A stretch of DNA of 64,000 nt from Candidatus Anammoximicrobium sp. (lineage in GTDB: Bacteria; Planctomycetota; Planctomycetia; Pirellulales; Pirellulaceae): positions 1 to 64,000 of the forward strand of contig JAAYYU010000237.1 in assembly GCA_012515235.1 (NCBI GenBank), in the 5' to 3' direction. Each line of letters starts with the position of its first letter. The stretch's first letter is position 1. Positions 26,045-34,262 of this stretch are shown here, piece by piece. The translations under genes and the position numbers were made by a program. The notes beneath the pieces are model-generated. The model worked only from the letters and a program-made list of their open reading frames with translations, was not told the origin of the DNA and made no database searches.

Positions 26045-28408
26045 GTGCGTGCCATCGACCGAAAGGCTGTCCGCGACTTGTGGACCATCAAGGGCCAGGC
26101 GATCGCGATTGCGCTGTTGATCGCTTCGGGCGTGGGCACCTTTGTCATGTCGCTCAACACGCTCAAGTCGCTGCAGAACTCGCAGCAGATGTATTACGAG
26201 AAATACCGCTTTGCCCACGTCTGGTCGCAAGTCAAGCGGGCGCCGATGTCGCTGACCCGGCGGATCGAGTTGATTCCGGGCGTGGCGCAGGTCCAGGCGC
26301 GGGTCGTGGTGGACGTGACGCTGGACGTGCGGAACATGGCGGAGCCGGCGATTGGCCGGTTGATCTCGATCCCCGAGCACCGCACGCCGATGGTCAACGA
26401 CTTGCATCTTCGCAAGGGCCGCTGGATCGAACCGCACCGCGACGGCGAGGCGTTGGTCAGCGAGGCGTTTGCCGTCTCGCACCAGTTGCAGATCGGCGAG
26501 AGCGTCACGGCCGTCATCAACGGCCGCCGCCAGAAGCTGACGATTGTCGGCGTGGTGTTGTCGCCGGAGTACGTGATCCAGATCCACGGCTCGAACCTGC
26601 TGCCGGACGACCGCCGGTTCGGGATCTTTTGGATGGGCTACGAACAGCTGGCCTCGGCGTTCAACCTCGACGGCGCGTTCAACAACGTGGCGGTCACCCT
26701 CCGCCGCGGGGCGCAAGAAGCGGAGGTGATCCAGCGTCTGGACGACCTGAGCAAATCGTACGGCGGCCGCGGGGCCAGCGACCGCGAAGACAACGTCTCG
26801 CACCGCTACGTCTCGGACGAGATCCGCCAGTTGCGGAGTTTGGGGTTGATCGCGCCGAGTATCTTTTTTTCCGTGGCGGCCTTTCTGCTGAATGTCGTCA
26901 TGACCCGTTTGATCGGCATCCAGCGGGAGCAAATTGCGGCGTTGAAAGCGTTTGGGTACGGCAGGCTGCAGGTGGGCTTGCACTACATCAAACTGGTCCT
27001 GCTGATCTCGCTGGCCGGGACCGTCCTGGGGATTGTCGTGGGTTTGATGCTGGGCCGCAGCTTGACGGAGATGTACGCGACGTTGTACCGCTTTCCCGTT
27101 TTCGGCTTTGAATGGAATCCCTCCGTGATCGCGAGCGCCTTGTTGATCAGTTCCGCTGCGGCGGTGGCCGGGACGCTCTTGGCCGTCCGCCGGGCCGTCC
27201 GCCTGCCTCCGGCGGAAGCCATGCGTCCGGAACCGCCCGCCGTGTATCGGCCCACGTTGCTGGACCGCAGCGGCCTGGGGGGCTTCCTGCCGCAGGCCGC
27301 CCGGATGGTCTTTCGGGAGTTGGAGCGGAAGCCGGTCAAAGCGGCGATGTCCTGCGTGGGAATCTCCATGTCCGTCGGCATCCTGGTCCTGGGCAGCTTC
27401 ACGATGGACTCGATCAACTACATCATCGACTTCCAGTTCGGCCTGTCTCAGAGGCAGGACCTGATGGTGTCGTTCGTCGAGCCGACGACGGCCAGTGCGT
27501 TGTACGAACTGCGCCATCTGCCCGGCGTGGTCCAGTGCGAGCCGATCCGCTCGACCGCGACGCGGTTCCATTTCGGTCATCGCACGCGCCGCGTGGGGCT
27601 CATCGGGCTGAATTGCGACGGGCGTCTGTACCGGTTGCTGGACGAACAAGAGCGGCTGGTTGCGGTGCCACGGGACGGCCTGCTGCTGTCGTCGAAGCTG
27701 GCCGAGTTGCTGGACGTGCGGCTGGGCGACCGGATTCAAGTCGAAGTGTTGGAGGGCGAGCAGCCGGTCCGCGAGGTGCCGGTGAGCGCGCTGGTGACCG
27801 AATACGGCGGGACAAACGCCTACATGGATTCGCGGGCGGTTCACCGGTTGTTGCGCGAAGGCGAGAGCCTGACCGGCGCGTTCCTGAGCGTCGAAGGAGA
27901 CCGGATGAAGGAGTTGTACCGGACGCTCAAGAACACTCCGCGGATCGCCGGCGTGACGATCAAGGAGGCGTCGGTCAAGAGCTTCCACGAGACGATCGCG
28001 GCGAACCTGGGCAAGATCCGTTTCTTCAACATCTTGTTTGCGGTCGTGATCGCCTTTGGCGTGGTTTACAACAACGCCCGGATTTCGCTGGCCGAACGCA
28101 GCCGCGACCTGGCGACGCTCCGCGTGATCGGCTTCACGCGGGCCGAAATCTCCGCGATCCTGCTGGGCGAACTGGCGGTGATCACGCTGGCCGCGATCCC
28201 CCTGGGCCTGGTCGTCGGTTATCTGTTTGCGGCCTGGACGGTTACCGGATTGGACACCGAGGTGTATCGTGTCCCGTTGATCATCGAGCGTTGGACGTAT
28301 GGTTTTGCCGTGTCGATTGTACTGGCCGGAGCGGCGATTTCCGGTCTGTTGGTTCGCGAGCGTCTGGATCACTTGGACTTGATCGCCGTCCTGAAGACGA
28401 GAGAGTAA
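26045..28408 (+). CDS. FtsX-like ABC exporter permease
   Basis: A 787-residue inner-membrane protein with two FtsX/MacB-type permease units. One membrane segment lies at the N-terminus, a large periplasmic domain follows, then helices around 280-390. A second periplasmic domain and a final helix group end the protein. ARISLAERSRDLATLRVIGF is the typical cytoplasmic loop motif before the last helices. The start is GTG 26045, with TTG 26030 as an alternative; both are preceded by poor ribosome sites. It forms a three-gene exporter with the ATPase and the membrane fusion protein. Confidence 0.88.
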   Translation: MRAIDRKAVRDLWTIKGQAIAIALLIASGVGTFVMSLNTLKSLQNSQQMYYEKYRFAHVWSQVKRAPMSLTRRIELIPGVAQVQARVVVDVTLDVRNMAEPAIGRLISIPEHRTPMVNDLHLRKGRWIEPHRDGEALVSEAFAVSHQLQIGESVTAVINGRRQKLTIVGVVLSPEYVIQIHGSNLLPDDRRFGIFWMGYEQLASAFNLDGAFNNVAVTLRRGAQEAEVIQRLDDLSKSYGGRGASDREDNVSHRYVSDEIRQLRSLGLIAPSIFFSVAAFLLNVVMTRLIGIQREQIAALKAFGYGRLQVGLHYIKLVLLISLAGTVLGIVVGLMLGRSLTEMYATLYRFPVFGFEWNPSVIASALLISSAAAVAGTLLAVRRAVRLPPAEAMRPEPPAVYRPTLLDRSGLGGFLPQAARMVFRELERKPVKAAMSCVGISMSVGILVLGSFTMDSINYIIDFQFGLSQRQDLMVSFVEPTTASALYELRHLPGVVQCEPIRSTATRFHFGHRTRRVGLIGLNCDGRLYRLLDEQERLVAVPRDGLLLSSKLAELLDVRLGDRIQVEVLEGEQPVREVPVSALVTEYGGTNAYMDSRAVHRLLREGESLTGAFLSVEGDRMKELYRTLKNTPRIAGVTIKEASVKSFHETIAANLGKIRFFNILFAVVIAFGVVYNNARISLAERSRDLATLRVIGFTRAEISAILLGELAVITLAAIPLGLVVGYLFAAWTVTGLDTEVYRVPLIIERWTYGFAVSIVLAGAAISGLLVRERLDHLDLIAVLKTRE

Positions 28409-28416
28409 CGCGGGTC

Positions 28417-29634
28417 ATGAAGTTTTTGGTGAGGGCACTGCTGTTCCTGATCGTCGCCGGGGCCGTTGTCGGCGGGCTGGTGTGGTCGTTCTGGCCGCAG
28501 CCGGTGAACGTCGAAGTGGCGGTCGTGGCGTGCGGCCCTCTGCGGGTGACCGTGGACGAGGACGGCAAGACGCGGATCAAAGAGCGGTACGTCGTGGCGG
28601 CGCCGCTGGGCGGCCGTCTGGCGCGGATCGAATTGGACCCTGGCGACCCGGTCCGGCGAGGCGTGACGCGGCTGGCCACGCTCGACCCCAACGAGCCGGA
28701 GATCATGGACGTCCGGGCAGTGGCTCTGGCGGAAGCCAAGGTCAAGGCGGCGCAGGCTGCGCTCGACCGCACCCAGCCGCTGATCGACCGGGCGCGGGAG
28801 GAACTGGATTTCGCGCACCGGGAGTTGGAGCGGTTGCAGAAACTGGCTCGAACCGGCTCGGCGACCGTCCGCGACGTCGAGCAGGCCCAGATGCTGCACC
28901 GTTCGCGGATGCAGGATTACAATGCCGCTCGTTTCGCGCAGGACGTCGCGCAGTTCGAGTTGGAGATGGCCAAGGCGGCCTTGGTGCGCGTCCAACCCGC
29001 CGAGGCCGGTCCGCCCGACGACCGCCAACTGCCGATCCTGTCCCCGATCGACGGCCGGGTGCTGCGCGTGTTCCAGGAGAGCGCCACCGTGGTACACCCC
29101 GGCGACCGCCTGTTGGAACTGGGCGATCCGGCCGAGTTGGAAGTCGAAATCGATGTGCTGTCCAGCGACGCGGTGAAGATCCGGCCGGGCGACAAGGCGC
29201 TGCTGGAACAATGGGGCGGCGAAACGCCACTGCCGGCCACCGTGCGGCGGATTGAACCCTCCGGCTTTATGAAGATCTCGGCGTTGGGGGTCGAAGAGCA
29301 GCGCGTCAACGTGATCCTGGACCTGGACGACCCGCCCGAAAAACGCCGCGTGCTGGGCGACGCTTTTCGCGTCGAGGCCCGGATTGTGATCTGGGAACAG
29401 GACGACGTGCTGCAGATTCCCACCGGCGCGCTGTTCCGACACCGCGACCGCTGGAAGACCTTCGTTGTCCGCGAGGGCCGCGCCGAGCTGCGCCCGCTTG
29501 AAATCGGCCACCGCAACAGCCTGTACGCCGAGGTGCTCGCCGGACTGCAGGCGGGCGACCAAGTGATCCTGCATCCCAGCGACAAGGTCCGCGACGGCGT
29601 CCAAGTCCAAGTGCGGGATCTTCAGACGCCGTGA
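28417..29634 (+). CDS. HlyD/RND-type periplasmic adaptor protein
   Basis: A 405-residue membrane fusion protein. An N-terminal anchor helix (about 5-25) is followed by a lipoyl half (VVAAPLGGRLARIELDPGDP), an alpha-helical hairpin of about 100 residues (VKAAQAALDRTQPLIDRARE onward), the second lipoyl half (ILSPIDGRVLRVFQES) and beta-barrel and membrane-proximal domains. It starts 8 bases after the permease stop. It should link the inner-membrane ABC exporter to an outer-membrane channel; no TolC-like gene is present here. Confidence 0.9.
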   Translation: MKFLVRALLFLIVAGAVVGGLVWSFWPQPVNVEVAVVACGPLRVTVDEDGKTRIKERYVVAAPLGGRLARIELDPGDPVRRGVTRLATLDPNEPEIMDVRAVALAEAKVKAAQAALDRTQPLIDRAREELDFAHRELERLQKLARTGSATVRDVEQAQMLHRSRMQDYNAARFAQDVAQFELEMAKAALVRVQPAEAGPPDDRQLPILSPIDGRVLRVFQESATVVHPGDRLLELGDPAELEVEIDVLSSDAVKIRPGDKALLEQWGGETPLPATVRRIEPSGFMKISALGVEEQRVNVILDLDDPPEKRRVLGDAFRVEARIVIWEQDDVLQIPTGALFRHRDRWKTFVVREGRAELRPLEIGHRNSLYAEVLAGLQAGDQVILHPSDKVRDGVQVQVRDLQTP

Positions 29635-29649
29635 GAAAGCTCCAACGGC

Positions 29650-31101
29650 TCACGCCGTAAACTGGAACGAATACAGGTCCGCGTCGCGCAGCACGAAACG
29701 CAGCCGGACTGGTTGGCCCGCCAGCGGCGACAGGCTGCCGCCCTTCCAGGCCACGAACTGCCCGATCTGGTCGCCCACGATCGGCGTACCGTCGTCCAGG
29801 CCGAAGCCCGGCAGGGGCTTTCCGCCCGCGTCCTGCAACTCCACTCGCGTCGTTCCCCGGCTGGCGAGGTTCAGCGAGAGTCTCGATCCGCTGAAAGTCA
29901 GCGGCTTGGTCACCAGCGTGCCTTCCCCGTCCGCGTGCGCCGACACGAAACCGTCGGTGCGGAACGTGAACCGGCGGACGCGACTGCCCGGACCGGCATA
30001 GTAGGCCTCGGTGGCATAGACCGACACTTCCCGCTCCTGGCCGGGCAGTTGCAGCAGTCCCCAGGTCATATAGTTGCTGCGGTTGCCGTCGCGGTCCTGC
30101 GGCGCCGTGATCGGGATCAACTCTTCGCTCCAGCGGCGGAACGCCACGCCATCGCGGCTGGTCATGAACACCGGTTCGACTTGCTGAGTCCTCGGCTGGT
30201 ACCGCGTGGGAAAGCCAACAAACAGGTGCGGGGCGCGGAAATAGGGCAGCACGGCGTTGGTGTACAGGTGCTCCGCCGGAGCGTCCCCGTAGGTCAGGTC
30301 GGCCTGGTGGTCCCAGCGAAGGAAGTCCCGCGAGGTCGCCGTGCGGATCGCCCGCACGCCTCCCGCAAAGATCCGCCAGTAGGCCCGATACTCGCCGCGC
30401 AGGGAATCCCAGAAGGCGAGGTTCTGCGAATCGAAAGCGCCGGCGGTGATGACTCCCTCGGCCAGGAGTTTCCAGTGAAGGCCGTCGGGCGATTGCAGGG
30501 CGTTCAGGCACTCCTTCCTTTTGCCGTCCACCGTGGTCGTACCGCCCGCCAGCGCCTTGTAGCGAGCGTCGGACGCGCAGGCCGGATTGGGGTCCTTGAA
30601 AGGCGTGAAATTGTGCGTCCCGGCTCCGGTCCACACGATGTTGTTCTGCTTCGAGCCCTCGAACTCAAACAGCCCCAGCGACGGCTTGGTCCACGTGACG
30701 CCGTCGCTGCTGTGCGCGTAGCACGTCAGCTGGGCGTGCGTCATTTTTTTGGCCTTGTCGCTGTGCGAGCCGCGGTAGTACATGCGGTACACGTCGCCAT
30801 CCTGGAAGATCGAATAGTAAGCCGACGTGTTTCCCTCCCACGGCGCATCGCACACGATCGCCACGTCGCGCGGCTCCGGCTTGTGCGGCTTCAACTCCGC
30901 GCCGGTCAGGCTGGCAATCAAGAAATCGTCCACCAGCAACTCGCGCCGCGAACCGATGGCGACGGGCGGATCGCCGACGGACGGGGCGGCCGCCCGAACG
31001 ACAGAAACCGGCGTGCAGGCGGCCCAGGCTGCCAGCGACAATCCTTGACAAAGAAAACGACGGCGGGTGTTGTCGCTGGGATTCCGATCGGGGGCTTTCA
31101 T
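29650..31101 (-). CDS. Exported beta-propeller (GH32/43-like) protein
   Basis: A 483-residue protein with a Tat-like signal (NTRRRFLCQGLSLAAWAA). The mature part has the repeated pattern of a five-bladed propeller: ELLVDDFLIASLTG, YRMYYRG, TCYAHSSDGVTWTKP, then SPDGLHWKLL, TSRDFLRWDH and SRDGVAFRRW. Such S-x-D-G/F-x-x-W units occur in glycosidases of the GH32/GH43/GH117 type and in related planctomycete proteins. A possible catalytic Asp is in LLVDDFL but no firm family can be given. A C-terminal beta domain begins near residue 390. Confidence 0.65.
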   Translation of the reverse strand: MKAPDRNPSDNTRRRFLCQGLSLAAWAACTPVSVVRAAAPSVGDPPVAIGSRRELLVDDFLIASLTGAELKPHKPEPRDVAIVCDAPWEGNTSAYYSIFQDGDVYRMYYRGSHSDKAKKMTHAQLTCYAHSSDGVTWTKPSLGLFEFEGSKQNNIVWTGAGTHNFTPFKDPNPACASDARYKALAGGTTTVDGKRKECLNALQSPDGLHWKLLAEGVITAGAFDSQNLAFWDSLRGEYRAYWRIFAGGVRAIRTATSRDFLRWDHQADLTYGDAPAEHLYTNAVLPYFRAPHLFVGFPTRYQPRTQQVEPVFMTSRDGVAFRRWSEELIPITAPQDRDGNRSNYMTWGLLQLPGQEREVSVYATEAYYAGPGSRVRRFTFRTDGFVSAHADGEGTLVTKPLTFSGSRLSLNLASRGTTRVELQDAGGKPLPGFGLDDGTPIVGDQIGQFVAWKGGSLSPLAGQPVRLRFVLRDADLYSFQFTA

Positions 31102-31274
31102 GGCGGTGTTCCTCGGTGGTGACAGGAGTCTGAAGGCGGTCGTTGCGGGCAGTATACCAGCGTGGATTTCGCCTGCAACCGAAGGAGGTCGAACTTCGGT
31201 CCAACCATGAGTCCGGCCGACGAGAAGGCTCGTCGGCCCCTTTCCATGCCGCGCCCGCTGCCGTTCGCGTCGCG

Positions 31275-32678
31275 TCAGGAGGCCAAGTGTTCGGCGCGCA
31301 TGGCCTGTAGTCGCTCTGCGAGCTGCTTGCCGTCCAGTTCCCCAGGCAACACGTTCTGGTTGATTGCCAGGGCCGCTCCCAAGCCGGCGGCTTCGCCCGT
31401 CTGGACCACGCTGCCGGTGAGCCGGTAGCTGCCCAACGCGTAATGATCGCCGGAAATGCAGCGGCCGGCGGTCAGCAGGTTGTCGACATCACGGGTCACC
31501 AGGCAGCGGAAGGGAATCTGATAGGGCTGGACGCGGAACTTGGGCCGCGCGCGGCCGGCCTCGGGCGGCGGCTCGCGATACGGATCGTCCACGCTGTGGA
31601 CGTTCGAGCCGGCGGTGATGTCCGCAATGCCGTCGTGAAAGCGGGCGCCGCGGTCCAGGTCTTCCCAAGTCAAAACGTAGCGGCCCCGGACGCGCCGCGT
31701 CTCCCGCACGCCGATCGCCGGGCCGGTCTTGATCAGGAAGACATCCTTCCAGTCGTCGCCTCCGTGCTGCCGGAAAGTCTTGACGCACTGCCGGATCTCC
31801 TGGCGGCCGAGTGTTTCTGCGCGGCTGAGGTCGCGTACGTTGGTGCCGTCAACGCCGTAGAACTGGGTGGCCATGAGGACGAACACGCCGGGCTGGCCCG
31901 GTTGCGGAAACAAGGTGACGTGCGGGTAGCTGGGCCGCCAGCCGCCCCGTTCGAGGATTTCGACCAGCGCCCGTCCCTTGGCCGGCTGGCCGCGATAACC
32001 GCCGATCGTGCCGAAGAGCGTGACGGGTTGCGTTTGGCCGTCGCCGGGTCGCCCCACTTCGTAAGCGCAGCCGGCGCGGGCCGCGACGTCGCCGTCGCCC
32101 GTGGCGTCGACGACCATCTTGGCCTCGATGAACTCCAACCCGGATTTGCTTTCGGTAAACACGCCGCGCAAGCGCCGCTCGTCCTTGGCCGCCGCCACCG
32201 CCCGCGTGTGAAACTGGACCTCGACGCCCGCTTCGGCCAGCAGGTCGTCGAGCAGGATTTTCATGTCCTCGATCGCGTAGATGTTGCGGCCAAACACCTC
32301 GTGGACCGGCAATCGGCGGTGGATTTCAGCGTTGACGCCGTGCCGGCCGCGGCCTGCCATCAAGTGCGAAACGCCGACCGCAGTCCAGACTCCGCCCAGG
32401 AAAGGCAGCGTCTCGATCAACATGGTCCGGGCTCCGGTTCGAGCGGCAAAGATCGCCGCCCCCACGCCTGCCGGACCGCCGCCGCACACCAGCACATCGA
32501 CCCGGCGGACAATGTTCACCTGGCGGCTGGGCGCCAGGATCGTGTCGCTGTCGGGCGATGCCGCAGAAGCCTGTCCGGGTCGCCAAGCCACCGCGCCGGC
32601 CGCCGCAGCGACGGACGCTGTGAACCTTCGGCGATTCATCCCGGTGGCCGGTTGCTCGTGGTTCGTGTTCGTGCTCAT
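31275..32678 (-). CDS. Exported FAD-dependent oxidoreductase
   Basis: A 467-residue protein with a Tat-type signal (NRRRFTASVAAAAGA near residues 14-28). VDVLVCGGGPAGVGAAIFAA is the FAD-binding Rossmann motif. MVVDATGDGDVAARAG, RCISGDHYALGSYR and TGEAAGLGAALAI are typical of the FAD-dependent oxidoreductase group common in planctomycetes and Bacteroidetes. The substrate is not known; family members are often linked to sugar or sulfated-polymer loci. The start at 32678 is preferred; the frame is open upstream to 32975 but that part has no protein character. Confidence 0.8.
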   Translation of the reverse strand: MSTNTNHEQPATGMNRRRFTASVAAAAGAVAWRPGQASAASPDSDTILAPSRQVNIVRRVDVLVCGGGPAGVGAAIFAARTGARTMLIETLPFLGGVWTAVGVSHLMAGRGRHGVNAEIHRRLPVHEVFGRNIYAIEDMKILLDDLLAEAGVEVQFHTRAVAAAKDERRLRGVFTESKSGLEFIEAKMVVDATGDGDVAARAGCAYEVGRPGDGQTQPVTLFGTIGGYRGQPAKGRALVEILERGGWRPSYPHVTLFPQPGQPGVFVLMATQFYGVDGTNVRDLSRAETLGRQEIRQCVKTFRQHGGDDWKDVFLIKTGPAIGVRETRRVRGRYVLTWEDLDRGARFHDGIADITAGSNVHSVDDPYREPPPEAGRARPKFRVQPYQIPFRCLVTRDVDNLLTAGRCISGDHYALGSYRLTGSVVQTGEAAGLGAALAINQNVLPGELDGKQLAERLQAMRAEHLAS

Positions 32679-33194
32679 GTTCGCTCGAGAGGCAAGAATG
32701 GGGATGGAAGTTCGTGCAACGACACACCAGCGATCACGATACTTCAAGAACGTCGCCGAGGGAAGATGCGTGCGTTTCCGGACGAACTCGGCAGGAGCCG
32801 AGGCGGGCGAGACAGGCTGGATCAGCGGCCGCATCCTTGGCCTGGCAGGCGCTGGCTGACCGGCAGGCCGTGTTAACCGAATCCCCAGTCTACGGAGCGT
32901 GCTGGCCACACGTCGACTTTCCCGCGACGGGACGGCTACGTCCAGCCAGCCGTCGCACGGGACTGCCGCAGTCACAACCGCGGCGGTGGGAGGCGGCGGG
33001 ATAGGTGGTGGTACGATGCAGCCGGCCAGCCAAGGCGTCCGGCTGGCGAAGACCGGTTTCTTCGCGGCTTAACGCCTGGTATCCTGTTAGCGTGAGGAAT
33101 TTGGATTTCGCCGGCTGCGATCCCGTTGTGGGCGGTCGCATGACGAAGGGCGAGTTGTTTCCGAGTTGTGTTCCCGATCCGGAGGTTACTAGCG
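32679..33194. other. Intergenic stretch between divergent genes
   Basis: No gene recognised in 516 bases between the oxidoreductase and the ThuA-like gene, which diverge. Both promoters must lie here. I see no clear -35/-10 pair and no long repeat. Confidence 0.5.
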
Positions 33195-34142
33195 ATGTTA
33201 CGCAAACAAGGGATGGCTGCACTGGGGATTTGGATTTTGTTGGCGGTGTGCGCGTGGGCCGCGCCGCCCTACAAGGCGTTGATTGTCGACGGTCAGAACG
33301 GCCACGACTGGAAGAGCACGACGCCCGTGCTGAAGAAGCTGTTGGAAGAAACGAAGCTGTTCGCGGTGGATGTGGCGACTTCGCCGCCCAAAGGCGAGGA
33401 CATGAGCGGGTTCAAGCCCGACTTTGCGGCCTACGCCGTCGTCGTCAGCAACTATCAAGGCGACCTGTGGCCCGCCGCGACGCAGAAGGCCTTTGTCGAG
33501 TACGTCAAGAACGGCGGCGGGTTCGTCGTGTTCCACTTTGCCTGCGCCGCGTTCCCGCAGTGGAAGGAATACAACGAGATCATCGGCATCGGCGGCTGGG
33601 GGGGCCGAAACAAGGAGTCGGGGCCCCTGGTCCGTTGGCGCGACGGCCGCGCCGTACTTGAACTGGAGGGCAAGGGTCCGCCGATCTACGCGCCCGCTCC
33701 CAAGGACACCGACATTCGTAAGAAACGCATCACCGGCTACGCCGACCGGGCCGGCAGTCATGGTCCTATGCAGCCCTTTCAGATCGTCATCCGCGATCCG
33801 AAGCATCCGATCACCAAAGGGCTGCCTGAGAAGATGATGCACGTGGATGACGAGTTGTACGGCTGGCTGCGCGGACCCGCCAAGAACTTGACCGTGCTGG
33901 CCACCTCGTTTGCGCCCGAGGAACTCGGCGGCTCCGACGAGGACGAACCGGTGCTGTTCACCGTCGGCTACGGCCAGGGCCGCGTGGTCCAGGTGGCGCC
34001 GGGACACACGGCGAAAGAACTGCAGAGCGTGGCGTTCATCGTCTTGTTCCAGCGAGCCGCGGAATGGGCCGCCACCGGCAAAGTCACGCTGCCCGCCCCC
34101 GCGGATCTGCCCACGGCGGACAAGGCCAGCGTGCGGCAGTAG
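33195..34142 (+). CDS. Secreted ThuA-like domain protein
   Basis: A 315-residue protein with a signal peptide (about 1-22, ending VCAWA). The ThuA-like fold is shown by ALIVDGQNGHDWKSTTPVLK, DFAAYAVVVSNYQGD, FVVFHFACAAFPQW and the segment with HPITKGLP and HVDDELYG. ThuA-like proteins have a class I glutamine amidotransferase-like fold and are linked to trehalose or other sugar use, but the enzymatic role is not settled. ATG 33195 has GGAGG nine bases upstream. Confidence 0.82.
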   Translation: MLRKQGMAALGIWILLAVCAWAAPPYKALIVDGQNGHDWKSTTPVLKKLLEETKLFAVDVATSPPKGEDMSGFKPDFAAYAVVVSNYQGDLWPAATQKAFVEYVKNGGGFVVFHFACAAFPQWKEYNEIIGIGGWGGRNKESGPLVRWRDGRAVLELEGKGPPIYAPAPKDTDIRKKRITGYADRAGSHGPMQPFQIVIRDPKHPITKGLPEKMMHVDDELYGWLRGPAKNLTVLATSFAPEELGGSDEDEPVLFTVGYGQGRVVQVAPGHTAKELQSVAFIVLFQRAAEWAATGKVTLPAPADLPTADKASVRQ

Positions 34143-34180
34143 CCCGACTCTGACGCCCCGTTGGGCCGATGGTCACGCGC

Positions 34181-34214
34181 GCCCGGTTGCTCGCGTTCCT
34201 CGCAGCAACCGGGC
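34181..34214. terminator. Possible bidirectional terminator hairpin
   Basis: GCCCGGTTGCT (34181-34191) and its exact reverse complement (34204-34214) form a strong 11-bp GC-rich stem with a 12-base loop. It lies between two convergent genes (ThuA-like and polyprenyl synthetase). There is no T tract on either side. Confidence 0.55.
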
Positions 34215-34262
34215 GCCGGCCATCCGGTTGGCCACCGGCTGTCGGCAGCTCACGTCGGCAGC

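Noticed and set aside
25814-28372. Long open frame of 852 codons on the minus strand
   Set aside because: It is antisense to the FtsX-like permease, is rich in Arg, Gln and His, and has no family motif. High GC leaves opposite-strand frames open.
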